DNA from: Lepus europaeus
Lineage: Eukaryota > Chordata > Mammalia > Lagomorpha > Leporidae
Reading direction: 5' to 3'
Length of the DNA stretch: 64,000 nt
Assembly: GCF_033115175.1 (NCBI RefSeq)
Contig: NC_084840.1
Span: 76,709,179 to 76,773,178, forward strand
Below, in pieces: positions 22,800-33,769 of this stretch. Below the pieces are notes generated by a model. The model made no database searches. It was not told the DNA's origin and saw only the letters and a list, made by a program, of their open reading frames with translations. How positions within the stretch are numbered: position 1 is the stretch's first letter; every line of letters begins with the position of its first letter. Both the position numbers and the translations under genes were made by a program.

Positions 22800-25195
22800 T
22801 TTTAAATTGCTCAAAACAACTGAAAGGGATGCAATCATCCCAAAGTCTTAGGAGGGCAGCATCACCTTAATTCCAAAACCAGAATAAGCACACAACAAAG
22901 AAAGAGAAATTTAGACCAAGCCTTATGAACACAGATATTAAAATATTCAGCAAAATGCTAGCTAATCTAATAAAAAACACATTAAAAGGATCGTTAAATT
23001 GTACTAAGCAAGATTAATCCTTGGTATGCAGAGATGGTTCAACAGAAAAAAAAACAATAAACATGATATATTACACTAACAAGTGGATAAATAAAATACT
23101 TAGGGCTATCTTGAAACAGATAAAGAATTTAATAAAATACAATGAATTTTCATCATATTAACCTTAAGCAAACTGGGTATAGTAGAAACATATCTCAACA
23201 CAAGGCAATATATGAGAAACCAACGGCAAGCAATATATTGAATAGAACAACATCCAAAGAATTTCCACTAAGATCTAGAACAAGAACAAGAATGCCCACT
23301 TTCACCATAAAAAAGCAACACACAAAAATCAACAGCCTTTGTATAAACAATGCTATGACTATACAAAGATCTTCTAAAATCAATCCCATTCACAAGAGCT
23401 ACAAAAATTTAACAGCCTTGGGATACAACTAACCAAAGATATAAAACATTTGTACAGTAAAACTCACAAAACATTAAGGGAAGAAACAGAAGACAAAAAA
23501 ATGGAAAAATCTCCCATATTCATTAATTGGAAGAATTAATACCATCAAAATGTCCATGCTACTCAAAGAAATTCACACATTCAATGTGATCCCTATCAAG
23601 ATAACAAGCATGTTCTCATATCAAGAAAAAATGACCTAAAACTCATGTGGAATCCCCAAAAAACTCCAAATAGCTAAACCAATTGCACAAAATAAAAAAA
23701 AAGCTGGAGGTATCGTGATACCAGATTGGAAGACATATTACAGGGCAGTTATTATCAAAAAAGGCTGGTGTTGGCACAATAATAGACAATTAGAAAAATG
23801 AAACAGATTAGGGACCTCAAAAGTTAATCCACATGGATACAAACAAGTCATCTTTGACAAATTAGCTAAAATCATTCCTCGCAGAAATGACAAACTCTTC
23901 AACAAACGGTATGGGAAAACTGGATTTACACGTGTACAAGTGTGAAACCAGAACTCTACCTTACACCTTACACAACAATCAACTCAGAATAGATAAGAGA
24001 AGTAAACATAACTCTTGAAACTATCATATTACTAGAGAAAAACTTAGGGGAAAATGTAGCAAAACATAGGCATCCCAAAGCACAGAAAATAAAGGCAAAA
24101 ATAGACAAATGGGATAACACAAGCTAAGAAGCTTCTGTACTACAAAGGAAACACTCAATAAAGTTAAAAAGGCAAAAGAAACAATGGGAAAAAATGTTTG
24201 CAAACTAGCCATCTAATAAAGGATTAATATCCAGAATACCTAACAAGCTCAAAAAATTCAGAAACAATAAAAAACAAACAACCCAGTTAAGGAATGGGCT
24301 AAGGATATAAAAAGGCATTTATCAAAGGATGAAATACAAATAGCCAACAGATACATGAAAAGATGCTCAGAATCACTAGCCATCAGGGAAATGCAACTAA
24401 AAAAATGAGGTTTCACCTCACCCAGCTAGAATAGCTCTCACACAAAAATCAAATCATAAAAAATGATAGTGAGGAAGGAGGGGAAAGGTAGTCTGACACT
24501 GTTGCTAAAAATGTAAACTACTACATACTGGAAGACGGTATGAAAATTTTTCAGAAATATGAAAATACATCTACCACATGACCTAGTCATCTGACTCCTG
24601 GAAATATAGCCCAAGGAAAGAAATCAGCATATGAAAACTATCTGTACTCTCATGTTTATAGAAGACTCATTCATAATACCTGGAATCAACCCAAATGTCT
24701 ATCAACTAATAAATGAATATAAATAAAGACATTGTGGTATATATACACACAATGGAATAGTAGCCACAAAAAAATGACATACTGTTTTTCACAAAACGAT
24801 GCAAATGGAGACCATTATGCCAAATGAAACAGACCATTTAAATAGCATAAGTAACTGCTATAGAGAATACAAAAAATGTGATGCAAGTGTGTTGAACTGA
24901 CACTTTGAGGTTTGATATTTTCCTATACTTCTGAGGCACAGTGGCTTTTCTACTAACCACTTGTTGAATTCTTTATTTAGTGGAGGGTTAACCTTGTATT
25001 TATAAAGTAAATGGAATCCATGTCATTGCAAAAATTCAAAAAATAAGGAAGGAAGGAAGTATAAGGCAGGATTGAGGGAGGGAGGGATATAGGGAGAGTA
25101 TTGCTAGAAGTATCATCATGTTATAAAAACTAGATTGTTAAAACACATGAAAGTTGTTCTGTACATATAAGTATAAATATTTAATAAAAATAGAA
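22800..25195 (+). mobile_element. Old L1 (ORF2 3' part and 3' end), unit 1
   Basis: Strongly diverged L1. It covers reverse-transcriptase and C-terminal regions (CAGCATCACCTTAATTCCAA at ~22859, AGCCATCAGGGAAATGCAA at ~24379) and a 3' end at AATAAAAATAG (~25183). It is shared by tandem units 2 and 3, so it predates the duplication. Confidence 0.8.
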
Positions 25196-25296
25196 TCATC
25201 ATTGAGACCACATGTGATATCTTGAATATTCTTACAATTTCATAATTGATAAAAATTAGTCCTTTTCAGTATGACAGAAATTGAAGACTGACTTAC

Positions 25297-25390
25297 TGAA
25301 CTTGAAGTTAACATGTTTTTCTGAAGACTTTTGATTTTTTCTGCTTGACTTTGGAGTTTATCTTGAAACACAGCATTTTGTTGTTCAAGC
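25297..25390 (-). pseudogene. Exon a of unidentified coiled-coil gene, unit 1
   Basis: This is a 94-bp exon on the minus strand with a canonical acceptor (TATATTTTAG before 25390) and donor (GTAAGT at 25296-25291). It encodes 31 residues after one leading base (LEQQNAVFQDKLQSQAEKIK and onward), a hydrophilic heptad-rich helix. The copy at 31461-31554 has the same length, phase and splice sites. The exon itself is open, but its upstream neighbour (exon b) is broken, so the locus is probably a pseudogene. I cannot name the parent gene. Confidence 0.65.
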
Positions 25391-25660
25391 CTAAAATATA
25401 CATGTTAATTATTCTCACATAGAAATTTAAGAAAACACCTAACTTGTGAATAAATGCATGAGGGCATTATAATGTAAAAAGCTGAAGTCAACCATGAAAA
25501 AATGTTTCAATGTATGGTCTGTGAGTAAGGTGAATGTGTTCAGGAACCATGCATTTCAAAATAGTTGAAGGCTGATATTGTTGCCTGACTTCACATGATC
25601 TGTTTCCCATAGTGCATGGCTTTTCAGCTTTATAAGGACTCAAGTTATTTTGCATGTGAT

Positions 25661-26486
25661 TTTGAGCTGTAGCTTTGCAGGTCATCTTTTTTTTATTAAA
25701 CTTTTATTTAATGAATACAAATTTCCAAAGTACAGCTTATGGGTTACAATGGCTTGCCCCTCCCAAAATTTTCCTCCCACCCACAACCCTCCCCTTTCCC
25801 GCTCCCTCTCCCCTTCCATTCACATCATGATTCATTTTCAATTCTCTTTATATACAGAAGATCAGTTTAGTATATATTAGGTAACGATTTCAACAGTTTG
25901 CCCCCAACACAAAGTGAAAAAAAATACTGTTGGAGTACTAGTTATAGTATTAAATAAGAGTGTACAGCACATTAAAGACAGAGATCCTACATAATATTTT
26001 TTTTTTAAATTAATTAATTTTCTATGCCATTTCCAATTTAACACCAGGGTTTTTCCTTTTTTCATTTCCAATTCTCTTTATATACAGAAGATCGATTCAG
26101 TATATAATCAGTAAAGATCTCATCAGTTTGTACCCACGCAGAAACACAAAGTGTAAAAATACTGTTTCAGTACTAGTTATAGCATCACTGCACATTAGAT
26201 AACACATTAAGGACAGATCCCACATGGGATGTAAGTACACAGTGACTCCTGTTGCTGACTTAACAATTTGACACTCCTGTTCATGGCGTCAGTAATCTCC
26301 CTAGGCTCTAGTCATGAGTTGCCAGGGCTATGGAAGCCTTTAGAGTTCGCTGACTTTGATCTTATTCCGATAGGGTCATAGTCAAAGTGGAAGTTCTCTC
26401 CTCCCTTCAGAGAAAGGTTGCAGGTCATCTTTTAACTTCATGATATTACGTACAACTTCTTGGTGTCGAACTTCTGTTTCTTGCAG
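25661..26486 (-). pseudogene. Exon b of coiled-coil gene, unit 1, split by L1
   Basis: This is an 83-bp exon on the minus strand, made of 26486-26418 plus 25674-25661. The acceptor TTCATTTTAG precedes it. It reads LQETEVRHQEVVRNIMKLKD and continues in frame. An L1 (25691-26417) lies inside it, flanked by a 16-bp duplication. The donor seen in the other unit (GTAAGA) is changed here to ATCACA. Its phase (two bases left over) fits exon a exactly, supporting the two-exon order b then a. It is disrupted twice and cannot be used. Confidence 0.65.
25691..26417 (-). mobile_element. 5'-truncated L1 (3'UTR only) inside exon b
   Basis: Minus orientation: poly-T at the left, then the rabbit L1 3'UTR with both internal repeat units, ending at GAAGTTCTCTCCTCCCTTCAG (~26410). 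Flanked by TTGCAGGTCATCTTTT at 25675-25690 and 26418-26433. Confidence 0.95.
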
Positions 26487-26707
26487 CTAAAATGAAAAAT
26501 TAAAAATACACAAATGTAACCATGACCTGGTACAAATTTGCTCCTTTTGTGTATTACTGGAACACATAAATATCTACTCTTTGCATACTGCTCATCCCTA
26601 TAGTTATGCTACAATTGCAGAGTTGAAATGGTGAAAGAGAAATAATACTGCCTGAATTAAAATAATTCTACCTGGTCTAGAGTTTTATTATTAATTTCAT
26701 GTTTCTA

Positions 26708-27152
26708 TGATGCAGGGTCTTAGTTCACCCAAATGAGGATGGACTGGGTCCAAACAAAGGTAAGTGCACCACTCACCCGTTCCCCAGCCCCCTGACAGTC
26801 AGACACAGTGGGGAGTCAAGTCAAGTAAGCAAGAACTCATTTATTGCATGCATAGCAAAGCCTTTTAATGCACAAGACCGCAGGATTACTGGGACAGGGC
26901 ATAAGGACCAACCAATTACTTAAAAGGTCATTTTATGGGGCAACTTTTTACAGGACCAGCCATATGTCTGTACACTCGTCATCAGTTGTCGTCACCTCCC
27001 CTGATGCTGCATGGCCAATCAGCTTTGGTGGTAAACGACTTTGGGTATCACCCACCTTACTTCCTTTGGGCGCCATCTTTGAATAGCCTCGTGTGCCTAA
27101 TTTCCCCACAGGCGCCATCTCTGAATTGCCTCCTGGGCCTAATTTCCCCATA
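26708..27152 (-). repeat. 3' LTR of the provirus
   Basis: About 445 bp. On the minus strand it begins TATGGGGAAATTAGG (TG changed to TA) and ends ..CTGCATCA. It contains a polyadenylation signal in GCAATAAATGAG (complement near 26845). It differs from the 5' LTR at about 6 of ~360 shared positions, mostly CpG transitions. Confidence 0.85.
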
Positions 27153-27173
27153 GATTCCCCCTTTTTTGTTTTA
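27153..27173 (-). promoter_or_regulatory. Polypurine tract
   Basis: The minus strand reads AAAACAAAAAAGGGGGAATC immediately before the 3' LTR, the expected plus-strand primer site. A near copy lies at about 28086-28108 inside the element. Confidence 0.75.
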
Positions 27174-27527
27174 TATTAAAGAGAAAAAAAGAGGAACTGA
27201 GTGGAGAGTGTGCCTGTCTTAGGTTGTCCCCTCTGACTGGGATTAGCCCTTTAGGGAGCATGTCTGTCTTAGGTTGTCCCCCTCTGGGATCTTACCCGTC
27301 TTTGACTACTACTCCAGCTATTAAGGGCTGCCCCAGGGGATCTTACCCGTCAATGGCTACACCTCAGCAACTCAGGGTATTATGTATTATACCTCTACAT
27401 CTTGGCAATGGCTGTGGGCAGATGTATAGAGTTCCCAATCTGGCGCTTAAAGAGCGACATAACCCAGTTCTTAAAGACTGGCATATTGTTGTCAGACGAC
27501 CATTAACTGGACAGCAACGATGCAATC

Positions 27528-27779
27528 TTAGACAAATTTATAAGGACAATGGAGACCAAGGGTCCACAATGGTGAGGAGATAAGGAAGCCATCCCCCAAG
27601 GCCAGACCAAAGGTAACTAGAGCTTTATGGTCTTTTTGGAGGGTCTTCATCTTGTCCTTGATGATGCTGGAGTGATTAGCATAAAAGCAGCACTCTCGAT
27701 GTACCATGATGATGCAATTACAATGTGGCAGAGAGTTCAATATGGTCTTTTTATCCCTGTAAGAGAAAAGAAGAATCAC
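27528..27779 (-). pseudogene. Retroviral envelope transmembrane fragment
   Basis: An open stretch of 83 codons containing CIIMVHRECCFYANHSSII. The paired cysteines after a preceding cysteine resemble the CX6CC disulphide motif of gamma-type and type-D envelopes, here with one extra residue. The surface subunit is not visible. Its position between the integrase remnant and the 3' LTR is right for env. Confidence 0.6.
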
Positions 27780-27782
27780 TCC

Positions 27783-28064
27783 TCAGGAGGGGGTCCTCCT
27801 GGGTGACATTCTTTGGCAAAAGGGGGGATAGTTAAGGTTTCTCACAGGTACCCATATGGGATTGGAATTCCCCTGAGAGAAGTCACATCCAAATCCTCTA
27901 CCAGCACCTATCAGTGGGTCTGGTCCTTGCCAGCATCCTGTTAGTGGGTTTTTCCATTTTACCCTAACTGAAAGGTAGGGTACTTGGAGGGACCACTGTT
28001 TGTACAAGGCTGAAAAGGGCTGATGTTTTGGAAACTTTAAAATATTTAAGGTGAGCATGGCCAT
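27783..28064 (-). pseudogene. Retroviral integrase C-terminal fragment
   Basis: An open stretch of 93 codons with WKNPLTGCWQGPDPLIGAGRG and QGNSNPIWVPVRNLN. These are landmarks of the integrase C-terminal DNA-binding domain in betaretroviruses and class II (ERVK/IAP-like) elements. The catalytic core (DDE) is absent, so it is a relic. Confidence 0.7.
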
Positions 28065-28109
28065 TAATAGCTGGTTTTGTGGGGGTATGATTCCCCCTTT
28101 TTGTTTTAT

Positions 28110-29137
28110 AAGTTGGTATTTTGTATTTTGATTATTGTCCTTGTGGGTGGTGAGGAAGTTTAGTAGAGTGTTGAATTTTTACATCTTGGCAGCACTTTTA
28201 ATTTAAACATTCCGATTGGCTATTATCTCTGCAAGATGAGAGATATATCTTTTGACATTTCCAGGGGCCCTTTTGGAGATACCAAAAGTTTAGAGAATTT
28301 AGAACTTTGATTTTTAGAAAGTCTGTTAAAGGTGCCAAGAGAACTTAGAGTATTTGGTTAGAATAGAAATTCTTAACATTTTGAAATGACAGTCATTTAT
28401 TTAATTAGGGCGATTTTAACACTTTTAGACCAGATTTAATTATAATGATATTTAACATAGCTTTTTAAGACTTAATGTTTTTTTTCAATCTAAACTTAAC
28501 AGAGACAGTAGAGTACACAATAAATTACCTTGGTAGAACATGAATTTTAGGTCTCTTGTTGTCGAATAAACCAGAAATAAAAACCTTGAACATAAGAGTT
28601 AGCACATGAAATAATCACATAACTCAGAACTATTTAACATAGTCAAGAAGAGCTTACAGGACCTAACTCTAGAAATGGCAGAGTAACCAATTAAGCAGAC
28701 ACTGTTAAAAAGAGAGGTTACAGTTTTTGTAAAAACAGATCTGTAAAAGAAACAAGTTTAAAGCATGTTAAAGACATGTAAAACTGAACAAGCGAACCAA
28801 GTAAACCGAAGGGTGTTTGCATTAACCCAATTTTCTGAACCAATCTGTGTTGGCTTACTTCAATTAACAACATAATACACTTTGCATAATTTGAATTGAC
28901 TCAAACAGTTGTTACTTTCACAAATTTAGAATCTCATCCTTTGAGAATTCCAGGGATCTGACTGGAAGCCCCAAAGTTGGAAGACTTAGTTTTGAATTTA
29001 AACTGTAAGAGAGTCAAACTGTTTAGCCAAAAATTAATACGTTTACTAATTACCCATTGCTGTTTCATTGAGTACTGAGTACCCGGAAACTTGTTAAAAT
29101 AAATTGCAAAATAAGTTCAGCAAGTTACGATCCCGGG
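28110..29137 (-). other. Internal provirus region without coding remnants
   Basis: AT-rich sequence between the integrase relic and the 5' LTR. No primer-binding site was found next to the 5' LTR. Its last ~85 bp of U5 and the binding site are missing, consistent with a deletion. Confidence 0.5.
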
Positions 29138-29496
29138 GACAGTCAGACGCAGTGGGGAGTCAAGTCAAGTAAGCAAGAACTCATTTATTGCATGCATAGC
29201 AAAGCCTTTTAAAGCACAAGACCGCAGGATTACTGGGACAGGGCATAAGGACCAACCAATTACTTAAAAGGTCATTTTATGGGGCAACTTTTTACAGGAC
29301 CAGCCATATGTCTGTACACTCGTCATCAGTTGTCGTCACCTCCCCTGATGCTGCATGGCCAATCAGCTTTGGTGGTAAACGACTTTGGGTATCGCCCACC
29401 TTACTTCCTTTGGGCACCATCTTTGAATAGCCTCGTGTGCCTAATTTCCCCGCAGGCGCCATCTCTGAATTGCCTCCTGGGCCTAATTTCCCCACA
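29138..29496 (-). repeat. 5' LTR of the provirus, U5 end deleted
   Basis: On the minus strand it begins TGTGGGGAAATTAGG. It is about 98% identical to the 3' LTR over 359 bp but lacks the final ~85 bp present in the 3' copy (26708-26793). Confidence 0.85.
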
Positions 29497-29499
29497 CTA

Positions 29500-30269
29500 T
29501 ATAACTTGGCATTTTATTTGGGTGGTATGCCAATGAGAGTGGTCCCCTGTACAAGTTGCACAGAGCTCTTGTTTACACTACTGAGATGGCATCCAACAGG
29601 GAACCAGAAGATCAGAATACATCCTCTGCATCATATGAAGCTGTCATCAATTACAGTAGCCAATCCTATTTTTTCAACTATAATTTATAGACTCCTTTCT
29701 CTCTGTACTATTTAGTGGGCAATGACCATGACATGCGATGTAAACAGGATTCCTAGAAAGAAGAGTACACATCTTACATGACTATCACAGGTCTGAAAAT
29801 ACTGGACTCCATGGAGACATCAAATTACCAAAATCAATTCATTCTGTTACTGCTTTCTTAAGGGGAAGCACACCATTAGGACATTTCCTGAGTCAGAAAT
29901 GCTGCAGTCAGAGTGTGAAGAGCTCTGAAACTATACATGTCCATTCTGGCTACATAACAAAAGAAAGTAAATTCACATTTTTTTTTCTTTCTAAGCAAAG
30001 CATGAATATTTGATAGAAAAATTTTCCTCTACTGGAGTCAAATGATTCTAATGTTACAATTACTTGCTTAAAAGCATTTAGAAAAAGAAGCTGTATTCTA
30101 AAGCTTAAATCATGCTATTTAGATCAATTTCTCAAAGAAAAAGTTTTTGGTACAGTACAAAATGTTTCATTTTATTCTATTTTCAATCTATACATGGAAA
30201 TGTGATATGCATAATAAATAGTCACCTGAGGTGAACTTATATTCACAAAATATTATCTCTCATGAATAA
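29500..30269. other. Unit-1 flank Y; no gene seen
   Basis: Aligns with 32190-32760 and 33550-33770 of unit 2 (landmark ATGCCAATGA.AGTGGTC..CCAAGTTGCACAGAG, ~80% identity). No exon with splice support was found here. Confidence 0.6.
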
Positions 30270-30409
30270 GGAAAGTATTGTGAAAATAAAAAGTTGGTTA
30301 TTCTGCACCAAGTAGGTGACAAGTACCGAAAGGAGTCAGGTCTGTAAGAGCCAAAACTGCCATACAAAGAAAAACTAATTGGCAACAGGGAAATTGCTGA
30401 GCAAAGCAC

Positions 30410-31366
30410 ATGAATGGGCATTTTTTAAAGGAAGAAATATAAATGGACAGAAGACCAATAAAAAATTCTCAGGATCATTAGCCATCAGGAAAATTAGAAA
30501 GCACAATGAGGTTTCAATTCACCTCAATAAGAATATCGTCCAAAGCTAAAAAAAAATGCTGCTGAGGATATGGAGAAAAAGATACCCTAACAGTGTTCAT
30601 GGGAGTGAAAACTAGTACAAACAGTATGGAAGACAGTATGGAAAATCCTCAGAAATCTGAAAAGAAACCTAATGGCTCAGCGCTTCTACTCCTTGGAATT
30701 TACTCAAAGGAAATGAAATCAGCACATGAAAGCTCTTTACTCCCATGTTTATAGCTGCTCAATATGCAGCAGGGAAAATATGAAATTAACACAGATGTTC
30801 AGGAACTGATGAACAAAGAAATACACTGTGGTATACATACACAATGGAATACTACTCAGCCATAAAGAACAAGGAAATCCTGTTTTTCACAAAATGAATA
30901 CAAATGGAGATCATTATGCTTAGAGAAATAAGCTAGTCCCAAAAAGAAAAGTAACATGCAAAATGAATATACAGAATACAAAAATGTAATGCTTATGAGT
31001 AGAAATGACATTTTGTGATTTGATTATTGCTTATAATACTGTCAATACTCCAGAGGAACAGCGATTTTTCAACTTAACACTTGTTGAGCTGTTTATTTAG
31101 TGGAAGGTTAGGCTTCTGATTATAAAGCATATGGAAATTATATCATTGCAAAAAGTCAAAGTAAAATAAGAAAAAAAGGAGGATAGAGGGTTGGTAAGAG
31201 GGAGAGGTAGAGAGAACGTAGGGTGAGAAGTATCATTATGTTGTTAACAATGTATCTGAAATACAAGAAATATTTTCTATTTATAAAAACATAAAAAATT
31301 AGCCAATAGTATTTTTAAAATTTATAAAAATACGAAAAATATAAATATAAAAATATAAAAAATATA
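30410..31366 (+). mobile_element. Old L1 3' fragment, unit 2
   Basis: Diverged ORF2 tail and 3' end (GGATCATTAGCCATCAGG, TGGAATACTACTCAGCCATA) ending in an AT-rich simple stretch near 31366. It shares its 3' flank with the L1 ending at 25195, so it is the same ancestral insertion. Confidence 0.8.
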
Positions 31367-31460
31367 GTTGAGACAACATTGTCTTCAACAGTATTATAAT
31401 CTCCTACTAGAGAAACAAATGGTGCTTTTCAATATGAGAGATATTGAAGGGTTAACTTAC

Positions 31461-31554
31461 GGAAGTTGAATTTAACACGTTTTTCTGAAGATCTTCAATT
31501 TTTCTGGCTTGCCTTTGCATTTTATTTTGGAACACAGCATTCTGGTGTTCAAAC
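31461..31554 (-). pseudogene. Exon a of coiled-coil gene, unit 2
   Basis: 94 bp, with an acceptor AG before 31554 and donor GTAAGT (31460-31455). It encodes FEHQNAVFQNKMQRQARKIE and onward, 31 open codons. Length, phase and splice sites match unit 1, and about half the residues are identical or similar. Confidence 0.65.
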
Positions 31555-31868
31555 CTAATGTGTACATGTTAAGTAATTATTCTCATATATAAATTTAAGA
31601 AAACATACAATTTCTGAATAAACATACAAGGGTACTATTCTGTAAAATCTTAAAAAGCTGAAGTCAATCATAGGGCAAAAATATCACGATTCTAAGTGTG
31701 CTCTGTGAATAATGTGAATTTGCTCAGGAACTAGGACTTTCAAAATAGCTGAAGACTACATTTGTGCCTGACTTGACATAGAGGTATATATGGGCATAAT
31801 TTCATGGTCTGTTTCCCATAGTGCATGGCTTCTATGCTTTATTTGGGATAAGTTATTCTGCATCTTAC

Positions 31869-31951
31869 TTTGAGTCACAGTCCTCCAGGTGCTGTGTTAA
31901 CTTCACAATAGCCTGTACAACTTCTTGGTGTTAGGCTTCTGCTTTTTGCAT
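31869..31951 (-). pseudogene. Exon b of coiled-coil gene, unit 2, with stop
   Basis: 83 bp, with acceptor TTTATTTTAG and donor GTAAGA (31868-31863), both intact. Codons 1-6 read MQKAEA. Codon 7 is TAA where unit 1 has CGA. HQEVVQAIVKLTQHLEDCDS follows. The frame joins exon a in phase. The nonsense codon suggests this copy is dead too. Confidence 0.65.
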
Positions 31952-31954
31952 CTA

Positions 31955-32764
31955 AAATAAAAAATTAAGAAAACACAAACATTACCACTCCCTGATATAA
32001 ATCTGATCCTTACCTGTATTTGAAAATAAGGTTTTATAGCAATACAGCAATATTGCCTCTTTGCATACTGTTCATTGCTATGGTTGTGCTATACCTACAG
32101 AGTTGAATTGGTGAACAAGGGATAATATGGCCCTGAGTTAAAATAATTCAAACTGGTCTAGACTATTATTATTAATTTAATGTTTCTATAAAATTTGACA
32201 GTTTGGTCTGCTGCCATGCCAATGAAAGTGGTCTCCTATCCAAGTTGCACAGAGTCCTTGTTCACACTACCACAAAAGGCATCCAATGGCCATATGAAGG
32301 TCAAAACACATCCCCAGAATTGTATGAAACTGTCATCAATTCCATTAGTCACCAGTGTTCTTTATTTCCATTATAATTTATAGATTCTTTTCTCTCTGTA
32401 CTATTTATTGAGCAATGACCACAAAATGTGATATAAATAGGTTCCTAAAAGGAATAATACATACCTTACAGACTTCAGAATATTGGACTCTACAACTACA
32501 TCAAATTTCCTAATCAATTCATTCTGGAACTGCTTCCTTTAAAGGAAGCATATGGTTATGCAATTTTGTGAGTCAGAAATGCTGTGGCCAGTGTGAAGAG
32601 CTCTGAAACTATCAATGAAACTATAAATGAAAGTGATTTCAGATATTTCTTATTAGGTAAAGCATTAGTCCTTGATTTAAGAAATTTTTCTCTACTGGAT
32701 TCAAATGCTAATCATGTTATAGTTATTTCCTTAAATGCATTTAGACTAAAAGTTATATTCTCAT
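31955..32764. other. Unit-2 intron and flank; no further exon seen
   Basis: Aligns with 26490-26707 and 29497-30060 of unit 1. No additional exon pair with matching splice sites was found. Confidence 0.5.
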
Positions 32765-33548
32765 ATAGAAATCAACAAATACTGGCAGGACATTGGGTAA
32801 AAGGTACCCTAATCCACTGTTGGTGGGAATGTAAATTGGTGCAGTCATTGTGGAAGACAGTATAGAGATACCACAGCAATCTGAATATAGACCATCCAGC
32901 CATCACTCTCTTGGGAATTTTCCCAAACCAAAAGAAATCAGCATATGAAAAAGTTATATAAACCCCTATGTTCATTGTAGCTCAATTCACAATAGCTACT
33001 ATGTAGAATCAACCCAGATGTCCATCAACTGTTAACTGGATAAAGAAATTGTGGTATTCATATACAACGGAGTACTACTCAACTGTAAAAAAAAAAAAAA
33101 GAAATCCTGTCTTTTCCAACAAAATGGATGTAAATGGAAACCATTATACTTAGTGAAATGAACTAAAAAAAAGACAACATGTTTTCCCTGATCTGAAGTA
33201 ACTAACAGAGTAACTAAAATGTAATGTACTAGAGTGAAATGGACATTTTGAGATTGCATTATTATTTACAGCCTTTGTCTCTTCTATTGAGGAACAGTGT
33301 TTTTTTTTTCTTCAAACTATTTGTTGAACTCTATTATTTAGTATAGGGTTAAGTTTACAATCATGAAGTAAACTGAAAGTATATCTTTGTAAAACAAAGA
33401 GTGGGAATCAGAGAGGGAAGAGGAAGAAGGGCTGGATCATACACTGGAACATGGGCGGGAGGGAGGGTAGAGTGGGGAATATCACTATATTTCTCAACCT
33501 GTACATTTGAAATAAATGAAACTTGTGTAACTTAAATAAAATTTGAAA
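32765..33548 (+). mobile_element. L1 3' end, unit 2
   Basis: ORF2 tail from about TGGTAAAAGGTACCCTAATCC (~32797) through GTACTACTCAACTGTAAAA to the 3'UTR with its G-rich tract (33455-33475) and AATAAAATTTG end. It is absent from the matching place in unit 1. Confidence 0.85.
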
Positions 33549-33769
33549 TAGATGAATTTGGTCCTAAAGAAATAAGAGCTGTATTCTAAAGCTTTATCCA
33601 TAATGTTTAGATCAAAGTATCAAGAAAGTTTTGGTATAGAACAAAGTCCTTAATTTTATCCTGTTATGCTAAAATATTTTCAATATATATGAGGAAATAC
33701 GATATGAAAAATAGATATTTTCACCTTAGGCAAACTTATTTCCATGCCAGATCATCTTCCATTAATAAA

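Larger units (their letters stand above)
26708..29496 (-). mobile_element. Deleted betaretrovirus-like provirus
   Basis: An endogenous retrovirus on the minus strand: 5' LTR 29496-29138, internal region 29137-27153, 3' LTR 27152-26708. The internal region is only about 2 kb. No gag, protease or reverse transcriptase is seen. What remains is an integrase C-terminus (28064-27783), an envelope transmembrane fragment (27779-27528) and a polypurine tract (27173-27153). The flanks share CTA or CTAT (26705-26708 and 29497-29500) as a short target duplication. Comparison with tandem unit 2 confirms the insertion borders. It is non-autonomous. Confidence 0.85.
18894..30269. repeat. Tandem duplication unit 1 (with later insertions)
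   Basis: Segment order: X (the landmark ATTATTCTGCAC..GTGACAAGTAC-type stretch, here about 19050-19230), an old L1 3' part, exon a, exon b, and flank Y (29500-30269). The same order recurs at 30270-33769 and begins a third time at 33770. Alignable non-repeat parts are roughly 80% identical to unit 2. SINEs, an L1 and a provirus have inserted since. Confidence 0.75.
30270..33769. repeat. Tandem duplication unit 2
   Basis: Repeats the order of unit 1: segment X (30270-30410), old L1, exon a (31461-31554), exon b (31869-31951) and flank Y, into which a separate L1 3' end (32765-33548) has inserted. It lacks the provirus and the exon-splitting L1 of unit 1, so those came after the duplication. 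Confidence 0.75.
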
